Assembly (NCBI RefSeq): GCF_002237555.1
Contig: NZ_CP022540.1
Coordinates: forward strand, 2,733,001-2,797,000
Direction of reading: 5' to 3'
Length of the DNA stretch: 64,000 nucleotides
From: Antarctobacter heliothermus
GTDB taxonomy: Bacteria; Pseudomonadota; Alphaproteobacteria; Rhodobacterales; Rhodobacteraceae
The position numbers and the translations under genes are program-made. Each line of letters begins with the position of its first letter. Position 1 is the stretch's first letter. Of the stretch, positions 17,114-25,234 are shown one piece after another. The notes beneath the pieces are model-generated. The model saw nothing but the letters and a program-made list of their open reading frames with translations. It was not told where the DNA came from and made no database searches.

Positions 17114-18180
17114 CGGAAACGCTCGATCTGGAAACGATCCGGGAATTCTCCAACGCCGTTTTCCAAGCCGCAGGGCTGACCGTACAGGATGCGGAGACCG
17201 TGACGGATGTCCTAATCCATGCGGACTTGCGCGGACACGGCTCTCATGGCCTGACACGCATCCCGATCTACGCCGAACGGATCAAGGCCGGTGTCGTCAA
17301 AGCGCGCCCCGACATCAAGTTCGACCGGCCATCGCCCGGCGTTCTGGTCGTTGATGGCGACAACGGGCCGGGGCCTGTGGTCAGCCTCCGTGCTCTGGAG
17401 GCCGCGCTGGATGTTGCGCGGGAAAACGGGGTTTGCGTTGCGACCGTCGGCCATTCGAACCATAACGGTGCGGGGTCGTTTTACGTTGAAAAGGCCGTTG
17501 CGGCGGGCTGTATCGCCATCGCGATGACCAATGCGCCGCCTTCGATGACGGTGTTCGGCGGTCGGCAAGCGGTGCTTGGCACAAACCCGATCACCTTTGG
17601 CACGCCAATCACCGGGGATACCCCGGTCCTTTTGGACATGGCGACCTCGGTCGTCGCGCGCGGCAAGATCGTCGAAGCGGCCAAACGCGGAGAGGCGATC
17701 CCCGAAGGATGGGCGTTGGACGCTGACGGCAAACCCACCACGAGCGGCGTAGCAGCAGAACAAGGCGTCGTGCTGCCGCTGTCCGGCCCAAAGGGGTCGG
17801 CGCTGGCTATCATGGTAGAGGTGCTGTGCGGGGTTCTGTCTGGCGGACGGTTTGCAGGCTCGCTGGGCAATCTATATAGCGACTTCGTAACGCCGCAGGA
17901 CGTTGGACATTTCATGTTGCTCATCGATGTGTCGCGGACCCATGTGTCAGATACACATGGCGACAGGGTGCGTGAACTGGTGACGGCCCTTAAGGACTGC
18001 GCCCTCGCAGATGGTTTCGACGCCATCCTCATGCCGGGTGAGTTGGAAAAAGGTCGCGAAGACCGAACACGTCAGGCAGGTATTGCGCTGCCCAGCAACG
18101 TGATCGCCGATCTAGACGCTATTGCCACCGGGCTCGGCTGCGCGCCGCTCTCCGGTCTGATCAAAGAGGTTGTTCAATGA
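17110..18180 (+). CDS. Ldh2-family NAD(P)-dependent 2-hydroxyacid dehydrogenase
   Basis: The 356-residue protein belongs to the malate/L-lactate dehydrogenase type 2 family, which includes sulfolactate and ureidoglycolate dehydrogenases and has no Rossmann fold. Landmarks are HADLRGHGSHGLTRIPIYAE (catalytic-His region, residues 37-56), VATVGHSNHNGAGSFY, VLGTNPITFGTP and PLSGPKGSALAIMVEVLCG. It would interconvert an L-2-hydroxyacid and its 2-oxoacid. Four-base overlaps on both sides place it firmly in the operon. Confidence 0.88.
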   Translation: MTETLDLETIREFSNAVFQAAGLTVQDAETVTDVLIHADLRGHGSHGLTRIPIYAERIKAGVVKARPDIKFDRPSPGVLVVDGDNGPGPVVSLRALEAALDVARENGVCVATVGHSNHNGAGSFYVEKAVAAGCIAIAMTNAPPSMTVFGGRQAVLGTNPITFGTPITGDTPVLLDMATSVVARGKIVEAAKRGEAIPEGWALDADGKPTTSGVAAEQGVVLPLSGPKGSALAIMVEVLCGVLSGGRFAGSLGNLYSDFVTPQDVGHFMLLIDVSRTHVSDTHGDRVRELVTALKDCALADGFDAILMPGELEKGREDRTRQAGIALPSNVIADLDAIATGLGCAPLSGLIKEVVQ

Positions 18181-19145
18181 CGCAAGCACCTGTCCGCATC
18201 GTATTCCTAGATCGGGCGACCCTGTCGCCCGAGACAAAGTTGAGACAGCCAGCCTTTGCCGCACAGATCGTAGAGCATCAGCAAACGGATCCCGATCAGG
18301 TCGCCGCACGGATCGCTGACGCAGATGTGGTGATTACCAACAAGGTGCCAATCAACGCCGAGGCGCTGGCCGCCGCGCCAAAGCTAAAGCTGATTGCCGT
18401 CGCCGCCACCGGCTACGATCGCATCGATCTGGCAGCCTGCCGGGAGCAGGGTGTCACCGTCAGCAACATCCAAGGATATGCCGGGAACACCGTGCCCGAA
18501 CATACCTTTGCACTGCTTCTGGCCCTGCAACGCAGTATCGTGCCCTATCGCCAGTCGGTTATCGACGGACGCTGGGCAGAGGCGAACCAGTTCTGCTACT
18601 TCGATTATCCAATTGCTGATTTGTCTGGAAAGGTTTTGGGCATCGTCGGGGACGGCGCCTTGGGCAAGGCAGTTGGTAAAATCGCCGAAGCCTTTGGTAT
18701 GCGGGTCCTGTTTTCCGGCTACAAAGGCGTAGAGGGGATGGGCCCCCTTTACACGCCCTTCGAGGAAGTCATGCGGTGCAGTGACATCATCACCTTGCAT
18801 TGCCCACTGATGCCGTCGACGCGCAACCTGATCTCCGACACCGAATTCGATATGATGGAGCGTCGCCCCTTGCTGTTGAATACTGCGCGGGGCGGTCTTG
18901 TGGATGAGGAGGCACTGGAGCGCGCGCTTGAAGGCGGGCGGATCTCTGGGGCCGGGTTCGACGTGGTCACAACAGAGCCGCCGGGCGCAGACCATGTCAT
19001 GCGGCGCATCGCTAAACGCAGCAACGTGATCCTAACGCCACATGTCGCGTGGGCCAGCCAAGAGGCTATCCAGACTCTTGCAGATCAGCTTATCGATAAT
19101 ATCGAGGCCTTTTTGAACGATGCGCCGCAGAATGTTGTTTCGTAG
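18177..19145 (+). CDS. D-isomer-specific 2-hydroxyacid dehydrogenase (module A)
   Basis: The 322-residue enzyme has the D-2-hydroxyacid dehydrogenase layout. The NAD motif LGIVGDGALGKAVGKIAEA lies near residue 150. The catalytic Arg is in NTARGGLVDEEAL, Glu in FDVVTTEPPG and His in ILTPHVAWAS. It resembles hydroxypyruvate/glyoxylate reductases (HprA-like). The dinucleotide motif reads G-D-G-A-L-G instead of the commoner G-x-G-x-I-G. It is the last gene of module A. A paralogue with a related role begins module B at 23552. Confidence 0.9.
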   Translation: MTQAPVRIVFLDRATLSPETKLRQPAFAAQIVEHQQTDPDQVAARIADADVVITNKVPINAEALAAAPKLKLIAVAATGYDRIDLAACREQGVTVSNIQGYAGNTVPEHTFALLLALQRSIVPYRQSVIDGRWAEANQFCYFDYPIADLSGKVLGIVGDGALGKAVGKIAEAFGMRVLFSGYKGVEGMGPLYTPFEEVMRCSDIITLHCPLMPSTRNLISDTEFDMMERRPLLLNTARGGLVDEEALERALEGGRISGAGFDVVTTEPPGADHVMRRIAKRSNVILTPHVAWASQEAIQTLADQLIDNIEAFLNDAPQNVVS

Positions 19146-19523
19146 AACATAATCCATCCTGCAGCAGTGCCAGGTCGGCCGCTGAGCCGCTTCTTTGAAA
19201 CGGCGGAAACTGCCGCCGACCGTCACTGCCAAGGGGATTCACCCGTCGCGATTGATCTCGTTCTGACAGAGGCGCTGTTGCGCAGCCGGCGACACCAAAG
19301 CTATCCCCGCGACAGCGCCTCACCGATCGTGGGGCAGAGCCGCGCCGAGGATTGGGCTATACGCCAGACGTCAACGCCCGTGCGAGCAACTTGCTGATCA
19401 TGAACAACAAAATGATGAGGGTCAGCGCTAACTACTGCAGAACGGCGCACGCAATACAGGTGGTTTACAAGAATTCGTGCATCCGCCAATCCCGGATCGG
19501 TCCGAGAATACACGAGCCTGACA
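19146..19523. other. Convergent intergenic region with a structured element
   Basis: These 378 bases lie between two convergent operons. At 19164-19229, GCAGTG and GGTCGGC pair with GCCGACC and CACTGC around a long loop, starting 19 bases after the dehydrogenase stop. This could end transcription or be a dispersed intergenic repeat. No protein-like frame was recognised in the rest. Confidence 0.5.
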
Positions 19524-20171
19524 TTACTTCGGAACCTTCTTGAAGCGTTCCATCGCTGCGTCCAAATGGCACCGAAGTCCGGCACGCGCCCATCCTGCGT
19601 TGCTAGCCTCTATTCCCTTGATGATCTCGCGGTGCCCTTGGATACTGTGAAGAATGTCTTTGTCTTCATAGATGTAGAACCCTGTGACCATCGGAAAATC
19701 CAATAAGTTTCGACCACTCTTTCTCAAGTAGCCGCTGCCCGATGCTTCGTAGAGCATGTCGTGGAAAACTCGGTTGGCCGTGTCGAGTTCAGCAAGAAAA
19801 TCCCCTCGGCGCCGGATGAACGCCTCTTCCATGTCATCTGTGCTGCGCTTGAGCACATCGAGTTGCTCTTGGGACCGGTTTTTTGCCGCCAGTGCCGCAC
19901 CGTGTCCCTCTAATAGAATTCGGATTTCGAATATGTCGAGCGCGTCCTCGGGGCGCCATTCCGTGACTATGGCGCCCCGAGTGGGGGAGGGAGTGAGCAG
20001 TCCTTCAGAGATGAGCTTGCTGAAGGCCGCCCTGACCGGGGTCCGGCTGACCCCGAGCTCTTCGGATACGACTACCTCTTTTAGTTGCTCCCCGGAGTCA
20101 TAATGTCCGGACGTCAGGCGGCTGCGAAGAGTAGTGTAGACACGCTCTCCAACGGTCATGTGACTAGCCAT
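19524..20171 (-). CDS. GntR-family regulator, FCD (FadR-C) subgroup
   Basis: The 215-residue protein has an N-terminal winged helix with LKEVVVSEELGVSRTPVRAA (residues about 31-50), then an all-helical FCD effector domain with IRILLEGHGAAL, a central FHDMLYEASG and HREIIKGIEASN, the His positions that hold a metal in this family. It lies downstream of the minus-strand TTT genes with a 38-bp gap and probably represses module B in response to its carboxylate. The weaker ATG at residue 5 is an alternative start. Confidence 0.9.
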   Translation of the reverse strand: MASHMTVGERVYTTLRSRLTSGHYDSGEQLKEVVVSEELGVSRTPVRAAFSKLISEGLLTPSPTRGAIVTEWRPEDALDIFEIRILLEGHGAALAAKNRSQEQLDVLKRSTDDMEEAFIRRRGDFLAELDTANRVFHDMLYEASGSGYLRKSGRNLLDFPMVTGFYIYEDKDILHSIQGHREIIKGIEASNAGWARAGLRCHLDAAMERFKKVPK

Positions 20172-20209
20172 TCAGTTCACCTCCTACGCAGATTACACAC
20201 AAACGAGGC

Positions 20210-21727
20210 TTACTTTTCTACTGTTTGTGCAAGATCTGAGCTGTCCTTCGATTTGCGGTTCAGGAACTTGCGGAAGAGAGGCACGCCAACCGAAAGCAGA
20301 ATTGCGCAAATCAGCAGCCAAGAGATTACTCCGCTGAAGAGATACCCAACGTCGTTTCCGGAGATCAGAAGCGAACGGCGTAGCGCGCTTTCGGCCATCG
20401 GCCCGAGAATGACCGCGAGCACAGCGGGCGGTGTAGGGATGTTCAGCCGCTCCATTGCGTAGCCCAGCATCCCGAAGCCGAGCATCAGCCAGACCTCGTA
20501 GAAGCTGTTGTGGATGGAATAGACACCGATGACGGTCATGCAAATGATCATGGGTGCCAGCAGGCGCGGTGGTAGCCGCAGGACGTTTACGAAAACCATC
20601 GCACCATATCGACCAAGCACCCAAACCAAGCCTGCCGTGATGAGCAAGGTCAACATGAAGCCGTAGGTGATCGGGGCGTCCTGTTGGAAGAGTTGCGGGC
20701 CGGGGCGCAGGCCATGCACGAGGAGCGCGCCGAGGATGACCGCAGCAACACCGCTGCCTGGAATGCCGAGCGTCAGGGCAGGGATCAGGCTTGCAGCAGT
20801 GTCCGCGTTGTTGGCGCACTCTGCCGCGGCCACCCCCTCGGGGGCACCTTTGCCATATTTCTCCTTGTCCGGATCGCCTCGACGCTGCTCATTCCAGGCG
20901 AAGATCGCAGCAATGTTTCCTCCCAGCGCCGGGATCACCCCTGTCACCACGCCGATGCCAGAGGCTTTGACCCAGACCGGTATCAACGATCGCCACGCAA
21001 AGGGCTCCTTCTTGTCAGAGATCTCCAGCTCGCTGTCTGAGGCGGGCTTGGACGAAAGAGCAAGTTCGATTGCAGGCGGGATTGCATAGAGGCCGGTGAG
21101 CAGGACAATGATGTCGATCCCGCTCAACAGGTGCATGTCGTTGAAGGCAAATCGCTCGTTGCCCATGATCGGGTCAATGCCGACCATGCCGAGCACGAGC
21201 CCCAAGCAGACTGACAGGAGGCCTTTGTAGGCGCTGTCAGAAAGAAGTACCGCGATTGTCATAAGGCCAAAGGTCGCCAGCCAAAAGTAGTTGGCCGGGC
21301 TGAATTTAAGCGCCAGAGCGGCGAGGGGCGGCGCGAGCACCAGCAGGGCGATCGCACTGGCCGCGCTGCCGATGGCGGAGGAGGCCACTGCGATGTTCAA
21401 CGCCAGTTTGGCTTGCCCTTTCTGGGCCATGGGGTAGCCATCGAATACCGTTGCAATGCCCGCCGGAGTACCCGGGATACGTAACAGGATGGCCGGGATC
21501 GCCCCGCCATACATGGCGCCGTTATAGATACCGGCGATCATCCCGAGAGCCACAAGTGGCTCCATCGAGAAGGTCAGCGGGATGAGCACGGCGATGCCCA
21601 TAGTGGCGGACAGTCCCGGCAGCGCCCCAACGGCGATGCCGACGGCTGTGCCGAAGACCATGGCGGCAATCACACCCATCGAGAGAACGAGAGGAATGGC
21701 CTCGAGAATGTAGTTGATGATATCCAT
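20210..21727 (-). CDS. tctA: Tripartite tricarboxylate transporter large permease (module B)
   Basis: The 505-residue TctA paralogue has GALPGLSATMGIAVLIPLTF, RIPGTPAGIATVFDGYPMAQ, GVIPALGGNIAAIFAWNEQ and LTLGIPGSGVAAVILGALLV. It has the same length as the module A permease but is clearly diverged, so this is not a recent duplication. The start overlaps the tctB stop by one base. It works with TctB and TctC encoded just upstream. Confidence 0.93.
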   Translation of the reverse strand: MDIINYILEAIPLVLSMGVIAAMVFGTAVGIAVGALPGLSATMGIAVLIPLTFSMEPLVALGMIAGIYNGAMYGGAIPAILLRIPGTPAGIATVFDGYPMAQKGQAKLALNIAVASSAIGSAASAIALLVLAPPLAALALKFSPANYFWLATFGLMTIAVLLSDSAYKGLLSVCLGLVLGMVGIDPIMGNERFAFNDMHLLSGIDIIVLLTGLYAIPPAIELALSSKPASDSELEISDKKEPFAWRSLIPVWVKASGIGVVTGVIPALGGNIAAIFAWNEQRRGDPDKEKYGKGAPEGVAAAECANNADTAASLIPALTLGIPGSGVAAVILGALLVHGLRPGPQLFQQDAPITYGFMLTLLITAGLVWVLGRYGAMVFVNVLRLPPRLLAPMIICMTVIGVYSIHNSFYEVWLMLGFGMLGYAMERLNIPTPPAVLAVILGPMAESALRRSLLISGNDVGYLFSGVISWLLICAILLSVGVPLFRKFLNRKSKDSSDLAQTVEK

Positions 21728-22191
21728 TATTTTGTGGCCCGGGTAATGACGTCGACAATTGCTTCATCTGGCAGAGGGACATTCAGAAGCATTGAGAAGA
21801 CGGCGTAGAGAATGAGAACGAAGCCAACGGCGGTGGCGAAGCTGACCTTTAGGTTCCGGTAGCCGATCAGGTAGGCGAAGGCCGGAACCGCCACGATGGT
21901 GGCAGTGAAAAAACCGACATAGCGCACCGACAGCACATAGATGAGAATTCCGCCAATGATCTTTGCCAATCCGGCAAGGCGCAACTCGGCGAACTCGAAT
22001 TCGCTCTGCCCGGAGAAGTGAAACTTTGCAGCGTTCACAAACCAGATTAGGGACAGAAAAATTGCAAATGCCGTAACCGCTTGTGGCATCATCCCGGATT
22101 GCCCGCTGTAGTTCAGAGCCTCCAAAAGGCCAAAAACGCTGATGCCAGCTGAGATTAAGGCGCCGAGCATCTCGGCCACGCTGTTTTTCAT
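21727..22191 (-). CDS. tctB: Tripartite tricarboxylate transporter small membrane subunit (module B)
   Basis: The 154-residue protein has four hydrophobic helices and TctB size. It lies between tctC and tctA and shares one base with the tctA start. Sequence similarity to the module A TctB is low by eye, as usual for this subunit, so the call leans on topology and position. Confidence 0.83.
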   Translation of the reverse strand: MKNSVAEMLGALISAGISVFGLLEALNYSGQSGMMPQAVTAFAIFLSLIWFVNAAKFHFSGQSEFEFAELRLAGLAKIIGGILIYVLSVRYVGFFTATIVAVPAFAYLIGYRNLKVSFATAVGFVLILYAVFSMLLNVPLPDEAIVDVITRATK

Positions 22192-22266
22192 GGGGGTCTC
22201 CGCTCACGAGGCATGTCGGACATGGGGTGACCATGTCCGACTGAGTGATTTAATTGCGCCGTCAGA

Positions 22267-23232
22267 TCACTTGATCCAAGGCTCTTCGTTCCAGATCTGA
22301 CGAAGATCGCTGTCTTGACGCTTCATCCCTTCGATGAAGGAGGCGCTGTCGATGAACTGAAGAGGCAGGCGTTGCTTTTCAGCTGCCGCCCGGAATTCGG
22401 GGTCGGCGATGGCCTTTTCAATGGCTTCTTCGAGCTTTGCAAGCACATCTGCGGGGATGCCGGCGGGGGCGGCCACGCCACGTTGCGAGCCCATGGTGAG
22501 GTCGTAGCCCTGCCCGACGAATGTCGGCACGTCGGTGGCAAGCTCCCACGGTTGGTCCGTCATTTGGCCAAGCGCGATGAGCGAGCCTTCATCCACGTCG
22601 TCGATCACTTCGCTGATGTTCAGGCCGGCAAGCTGGACGTGCCCGCCTAGAATTGCCGTGCGCAGCGACGGAGTGTCCTGAAATGGGACGTGGACGAGTT
22701 CGATGCCGGCCAGGCGCGCGAAGTTCGCCATGGCGAGGTGGTCATCGCCACCAATCCCGGTGGTGCCAAAGGTCACCTTGCGAGGGTTTTCCTTGGCGAA
22801 AGCGACGACGGCTGCCAGATCAGAAAACTCGCCGTCAGCGCGGGAGACAAAGGCATTGGCGTCATAGACGACATTGCCGATGGGTTGGATATCATCCAAC
22901 GAATATCGTGCTTTACGCTGAATCGGGATGGTGATCAGGTTCGGGTTGTTGATGAAACCGATGGTGTAACCGTCGGGCTCTGACTGGGCCAGCTTGGTGA
23001 AGCCGATCTCACCGGCAGCGCCGGGCGTGTTGATCACCGCGATCGAGGCATCGTTGCCGAGATGCTTTTCAACGAAAGGCACCAGTGTGCGCGCCGCAAT
23101 GTCAGTGCCCCCTCCAGCGCCGTAGGCGACGATCATTTCGATGGTTCGCTCGGGATACTCAGCCAGAGCGGCGCCTGTCCCAAGTGCTAGCATGAGTGTC
23201 GCAGCGGCAGTGGCCTTCAAAGATCCAAGCAT
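22267..23232 (-). CDS. tctC: Tripartite tricarboxylate transporter substrate-binding protein (module B)
   Basis: The 321-residue protein has a signal peptide (residues 1-24, ending GAALA) and the TctC pattern YPERTIEMIVAYGAGGGTDI, INTPGAAGEIGFTKLAQ, EPDGYTIG and VHVPFQDTPSLRTAILGGHV. It is the first gene of the minus-strand transporter operon, preceded by a GGAGGAGAAC ribosome site. Divergence from the module A protein suggests a different ligand. Confidence 0.92.
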   Translation of the reverse strand: MLGSLKATAAATLMLALGTGAALAEYPERTIEMIVAYGAGGGTDIAARTLVPFVEKHLGNDASIAVINTPGAAGEIGFTKLAQSEPDGYTIGFINNPNLITIPIQRKARYSLDDIQPIGNVVYDANAFVSRADGEFSDLAAVVAFAKENPRKVTFGTTGIGGDDHLAMANFARLAGIELVHVPFQDTPSLRTAILGGHVQLAGLNISEVIDDVDEGSLIALGQMTDQPWELATDVPTFVGQGYDLTMGSQRGVAAPAGIPADVLAKLEEAIEKAIADPEFRAAAEKQRLPLQFIDSASFIEGMKRQDSDLRQIWNEEPWIK

Positions 23233-23551
23233 GTGTTCTCCTCCTCGAATCGCAGTTTTGGATACAGAAAATCAGTAATGCATAGCTGCCATGCAATCAA
23301 AACAAAACGAAGGCCATTGCGCGAAAATATAATTAATGCATATATAACAATTGCTTAAGATTAAAAGATCAAGGATATGCTTCCGGGTGGGTATCGATGG
23401 CGCTTGCAAGATTTCTCTTTTTTGTTTTTTTACTGTTCACAATCGTGGCGCAACCTTGCGGGCGGATTCGGTACTGTAGAGAGGTTCGCCCTTAAGCAGA
23501 TCACCAGATCGCCCCCAAGGATGGAGCGCCTTTCAGGGAGGAGGATTTGAG
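23233..23551. promoter_or_regulatory. Divergent control region of module B
   Basis: This 319-bp gap separates the minus-strand transporter genes from the plus-strand enzyme genes and should carry two promoters and the GntR operator. It is strikingly AT-rich at 23320-23370. An inverted repeat TGCAT-N7-ATGCA occurs at 23279-23295, and a further TGCATATATAAC occurs at 23338-23349. A strong AGGGAGGAGG precedes the GTG at 23552. Confidence 0.55.
23279..23295. promoter_or_regulatory. Inverted repeat, candidate GntR operator
   Basis: TGCAT (23279-23283) and ATGCA (23291-23295) flank AGCTGCC about 47 bp upstream of the tctC start, within the divergent control region. Half-sites like TGCAT recur at 23338. 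Binding by the GntR protein encoded at 19524 is inferred. Confidence 0.35.
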
Positions 23552-24484
23552 GTGGTAGACCGCCCGACCATCTGTGTGACAGAGCACATTCACCCAGACG
23601 CCATGGCGCGTTTGGCAGAAATCGGCAATGTCATTGGGCCCGGACCAGAAGCGGATGATTGGCCCGCCAGAGCCGAGGCCGTCATCGTCCGCAGTGCGCC
23701 CGTTTCGCAGGAGCAACTTCAGCGCGCAGTGCGGCTTCGCGTGATCGGCAAGCATGGCGCTGGCACCGACACGATTGACGTACAGGCGGCAAACGCCGCT
23801 GGCATCCCTGTACTGACAGCCGCGGGGACAAACGCAGAGTCCGTTGCCGACTTGGCCATTTGCCTTGCGCTCAACCTGCTCCGTGCCCCGGATCTGCATG
23901 ATGCGGCCCTGCGAGGCGGACGGATGCTCGCGCCGCGCCAGAGGATCGGCTTTGAACTTTCGGAGCTTCAGGCCGGCATCTTGGGGATGGGTGCCATTGG
24001 CCGCGCGGTGGCCCAGCGGCTGGTGCATGGCTTTGGGGCCCAGGTTCTGGCCTATGATCCGATGCTGCCTGCGAGTGACTGGCCAGAGCGGGTGGAGCGC
24101 GCCGAAACGGTGGATGATGTGCTGTCGCGCAGCGGAATCCTGTTCCTTCACCTGCCGCTTTTGCCTGAAACGACCCATGTGTTGAACGAGCGCGCCTTTG
24201 CGCTGATGCCGCGTGGCTCTTTTGTCGTCAATTGCGCGCGCGGCGGGATCGTGGATGAGGTCGCGCTGGCCGAGGCAATTGCAGACGGTCATATCGCGGG
24301 TGCTGCCAGCGATGTCTTTGAGGCAGAGCCTCCCGATCCGCAGCACGCGTTGTTCAGCGCCGGACGGTTTATTGGAACACCGCACATTGGTGGCTCCACA
24401 GAAGCAGGGCTCAAGCGCACGGGGATGCTTATCGCCGAGCGAGTCATCTCAGAACTCAAGAAACCAAGAGAAATAGAGGATTAA
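23552..24484 (+). CDS. D-isomer-specific 2-hydroxyacid dehydrogenase (module B)
   Basis: The 310-residue enzyme has the PGDH/HprA-like layout: LRVIGKHGAGTDTIDVQAA, NAESVADLAICLALN, NAD motif AGILGMGAIGRAVAQRL, catalytic Arg in NCARGGIVDEVAL, Glu in DVFEAEPPDP and His in TPHIGGSTEAG. Translation starts at GTG 23552 behind AGGGAGGAGG. It is followed after three bases by the RraA-like gene, so the pair is co-translated. It probably oxidises or reduces a hydroxyacid in the path fed by the divergent transporter. Confidence 0.9.
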   Translation: MVDRPTICVTEHIHPDAMARLAEIGNVIGPGPEADDWPARAEAVIVRSAPVSQEQLQRAVRLRVIGKHGAGTDTIDVQAANAAGIPVLTAAGTNAESVADLAICLALNLLRAPDLHDAALRGGRMLAPRQRIGFELSELQAGILGMGAIGRAVAQRLVHGFGAQVLAYDPMLPASDWPERVERAETVDDVLSRSGILFLHLPLLPETTHVLNERAFALMPRGSFVVNCARGGIVDEVALAEAIADGHIAGAASDVFEAEPPDPQHALFSAGRFIGTPHIGGSTEAGLKRTGMLIAERVISELKKPREIED

Positions 24485-24487
24485 TCC

Positions 24488-25168
24488 ATGAGTATCGGTT
24501 TTCAAGTCCGGTCGCGTCAGCGTTGCGTCTCTGACGAGAACGCACAGCGGGCAAAGAACTTCCCCGTGGCGAACATCAGCGATTGCATGAGCCGTATGTT
24601 TGCAGGTGGGCCGCAGCTCCGCCCGATCCATGAAGGTGGCAAGGTTCTGGCTGGCCCGGCCCTGACGGTGCGGTGCCGCCCCGGCGACAACCTGATGGTT
24701 CACCACGCACTTGATATCGCCAAGCCCGGCGATGTGATCGTGGTGGATGCCGCCGGCGATCTGACATCGGCGATCATGGGAGAGATCATGGCCGCCGTTG
24801 CCCTTAAGAATGGCGTTGCCGGCATGGTCATCAATGGCGCAATCCGAGATGCCTCCGAGATCCGCCGCATGGGTCTGATCCTCTATGCTGCCGGCATCAC
24901 CCATCGTGGCCCCTATAAGGATGGTCCCGGAGAGATCAACACGCCCATCGCCTTTGACGGCATGGTGGTAGAGCCCGGCGACCTTGTGCTCGGCGATGAT
25001 GATGGCGTGCTTTCAATTCCTTACGACGACATTGATGACGTTCTCGCAGCCGCAGCACGGAAGAAAGTGGCGGAGGAGGAAGAATTGGAGGCAATTGCCA
25101 ACGGAACGGTGGACCGCTCTTGGGTAGCAAAGGCACTGAAGGAGAAGGGTTGCCTGCAGGTTGGGTGA
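24488..25168 (+). CDS. RraA-like aldolase/decarboxylase family protein (module B)
   Basis: The 226-residue paralogue of the module A protein shares MVHHALDIAKPGDVIVVDAA, AGMVINGAIRDASEI with the RD pair, and HRGPYKDGPGEINTPI. The last motif is almost identical to module A, so the two probably use related substrates. Family activities include cleavage of 4-hydroxy-2-oxo acids. It lies between a D-hydroxyacid dehydrogenase and a dehydratase that could generate a 2-oxo-3-deoxy acid for it. Confidence 0.83.
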   Translation: MSIGFQVRSRQRCVSDENAQRAKNFPVANISDCMSRMFAGGPQLRPIHEGGKVLAGPALTVRCRPGDNLMVHHALDIAKPGDVIVVDAAGDLTSAIMGEIMAAVALKNGVAGMVINGAIRDASEIRRMGLILYAAGITHRGPYKDGPGEINTPIAFDGMVVEPGDLVLGDDDGVLSIPYDDIDDVLAAAARKKVAEEEELEAIANGTVDRSWVAKALKEKGCLQVG

Positions 25169-25234
25169 CCAACTGTAGGGCTCCCGCCCGCCAAAGGTAG
25201 TCAAAGCACTGATAGAGACCAGAAGGGACAGAAA

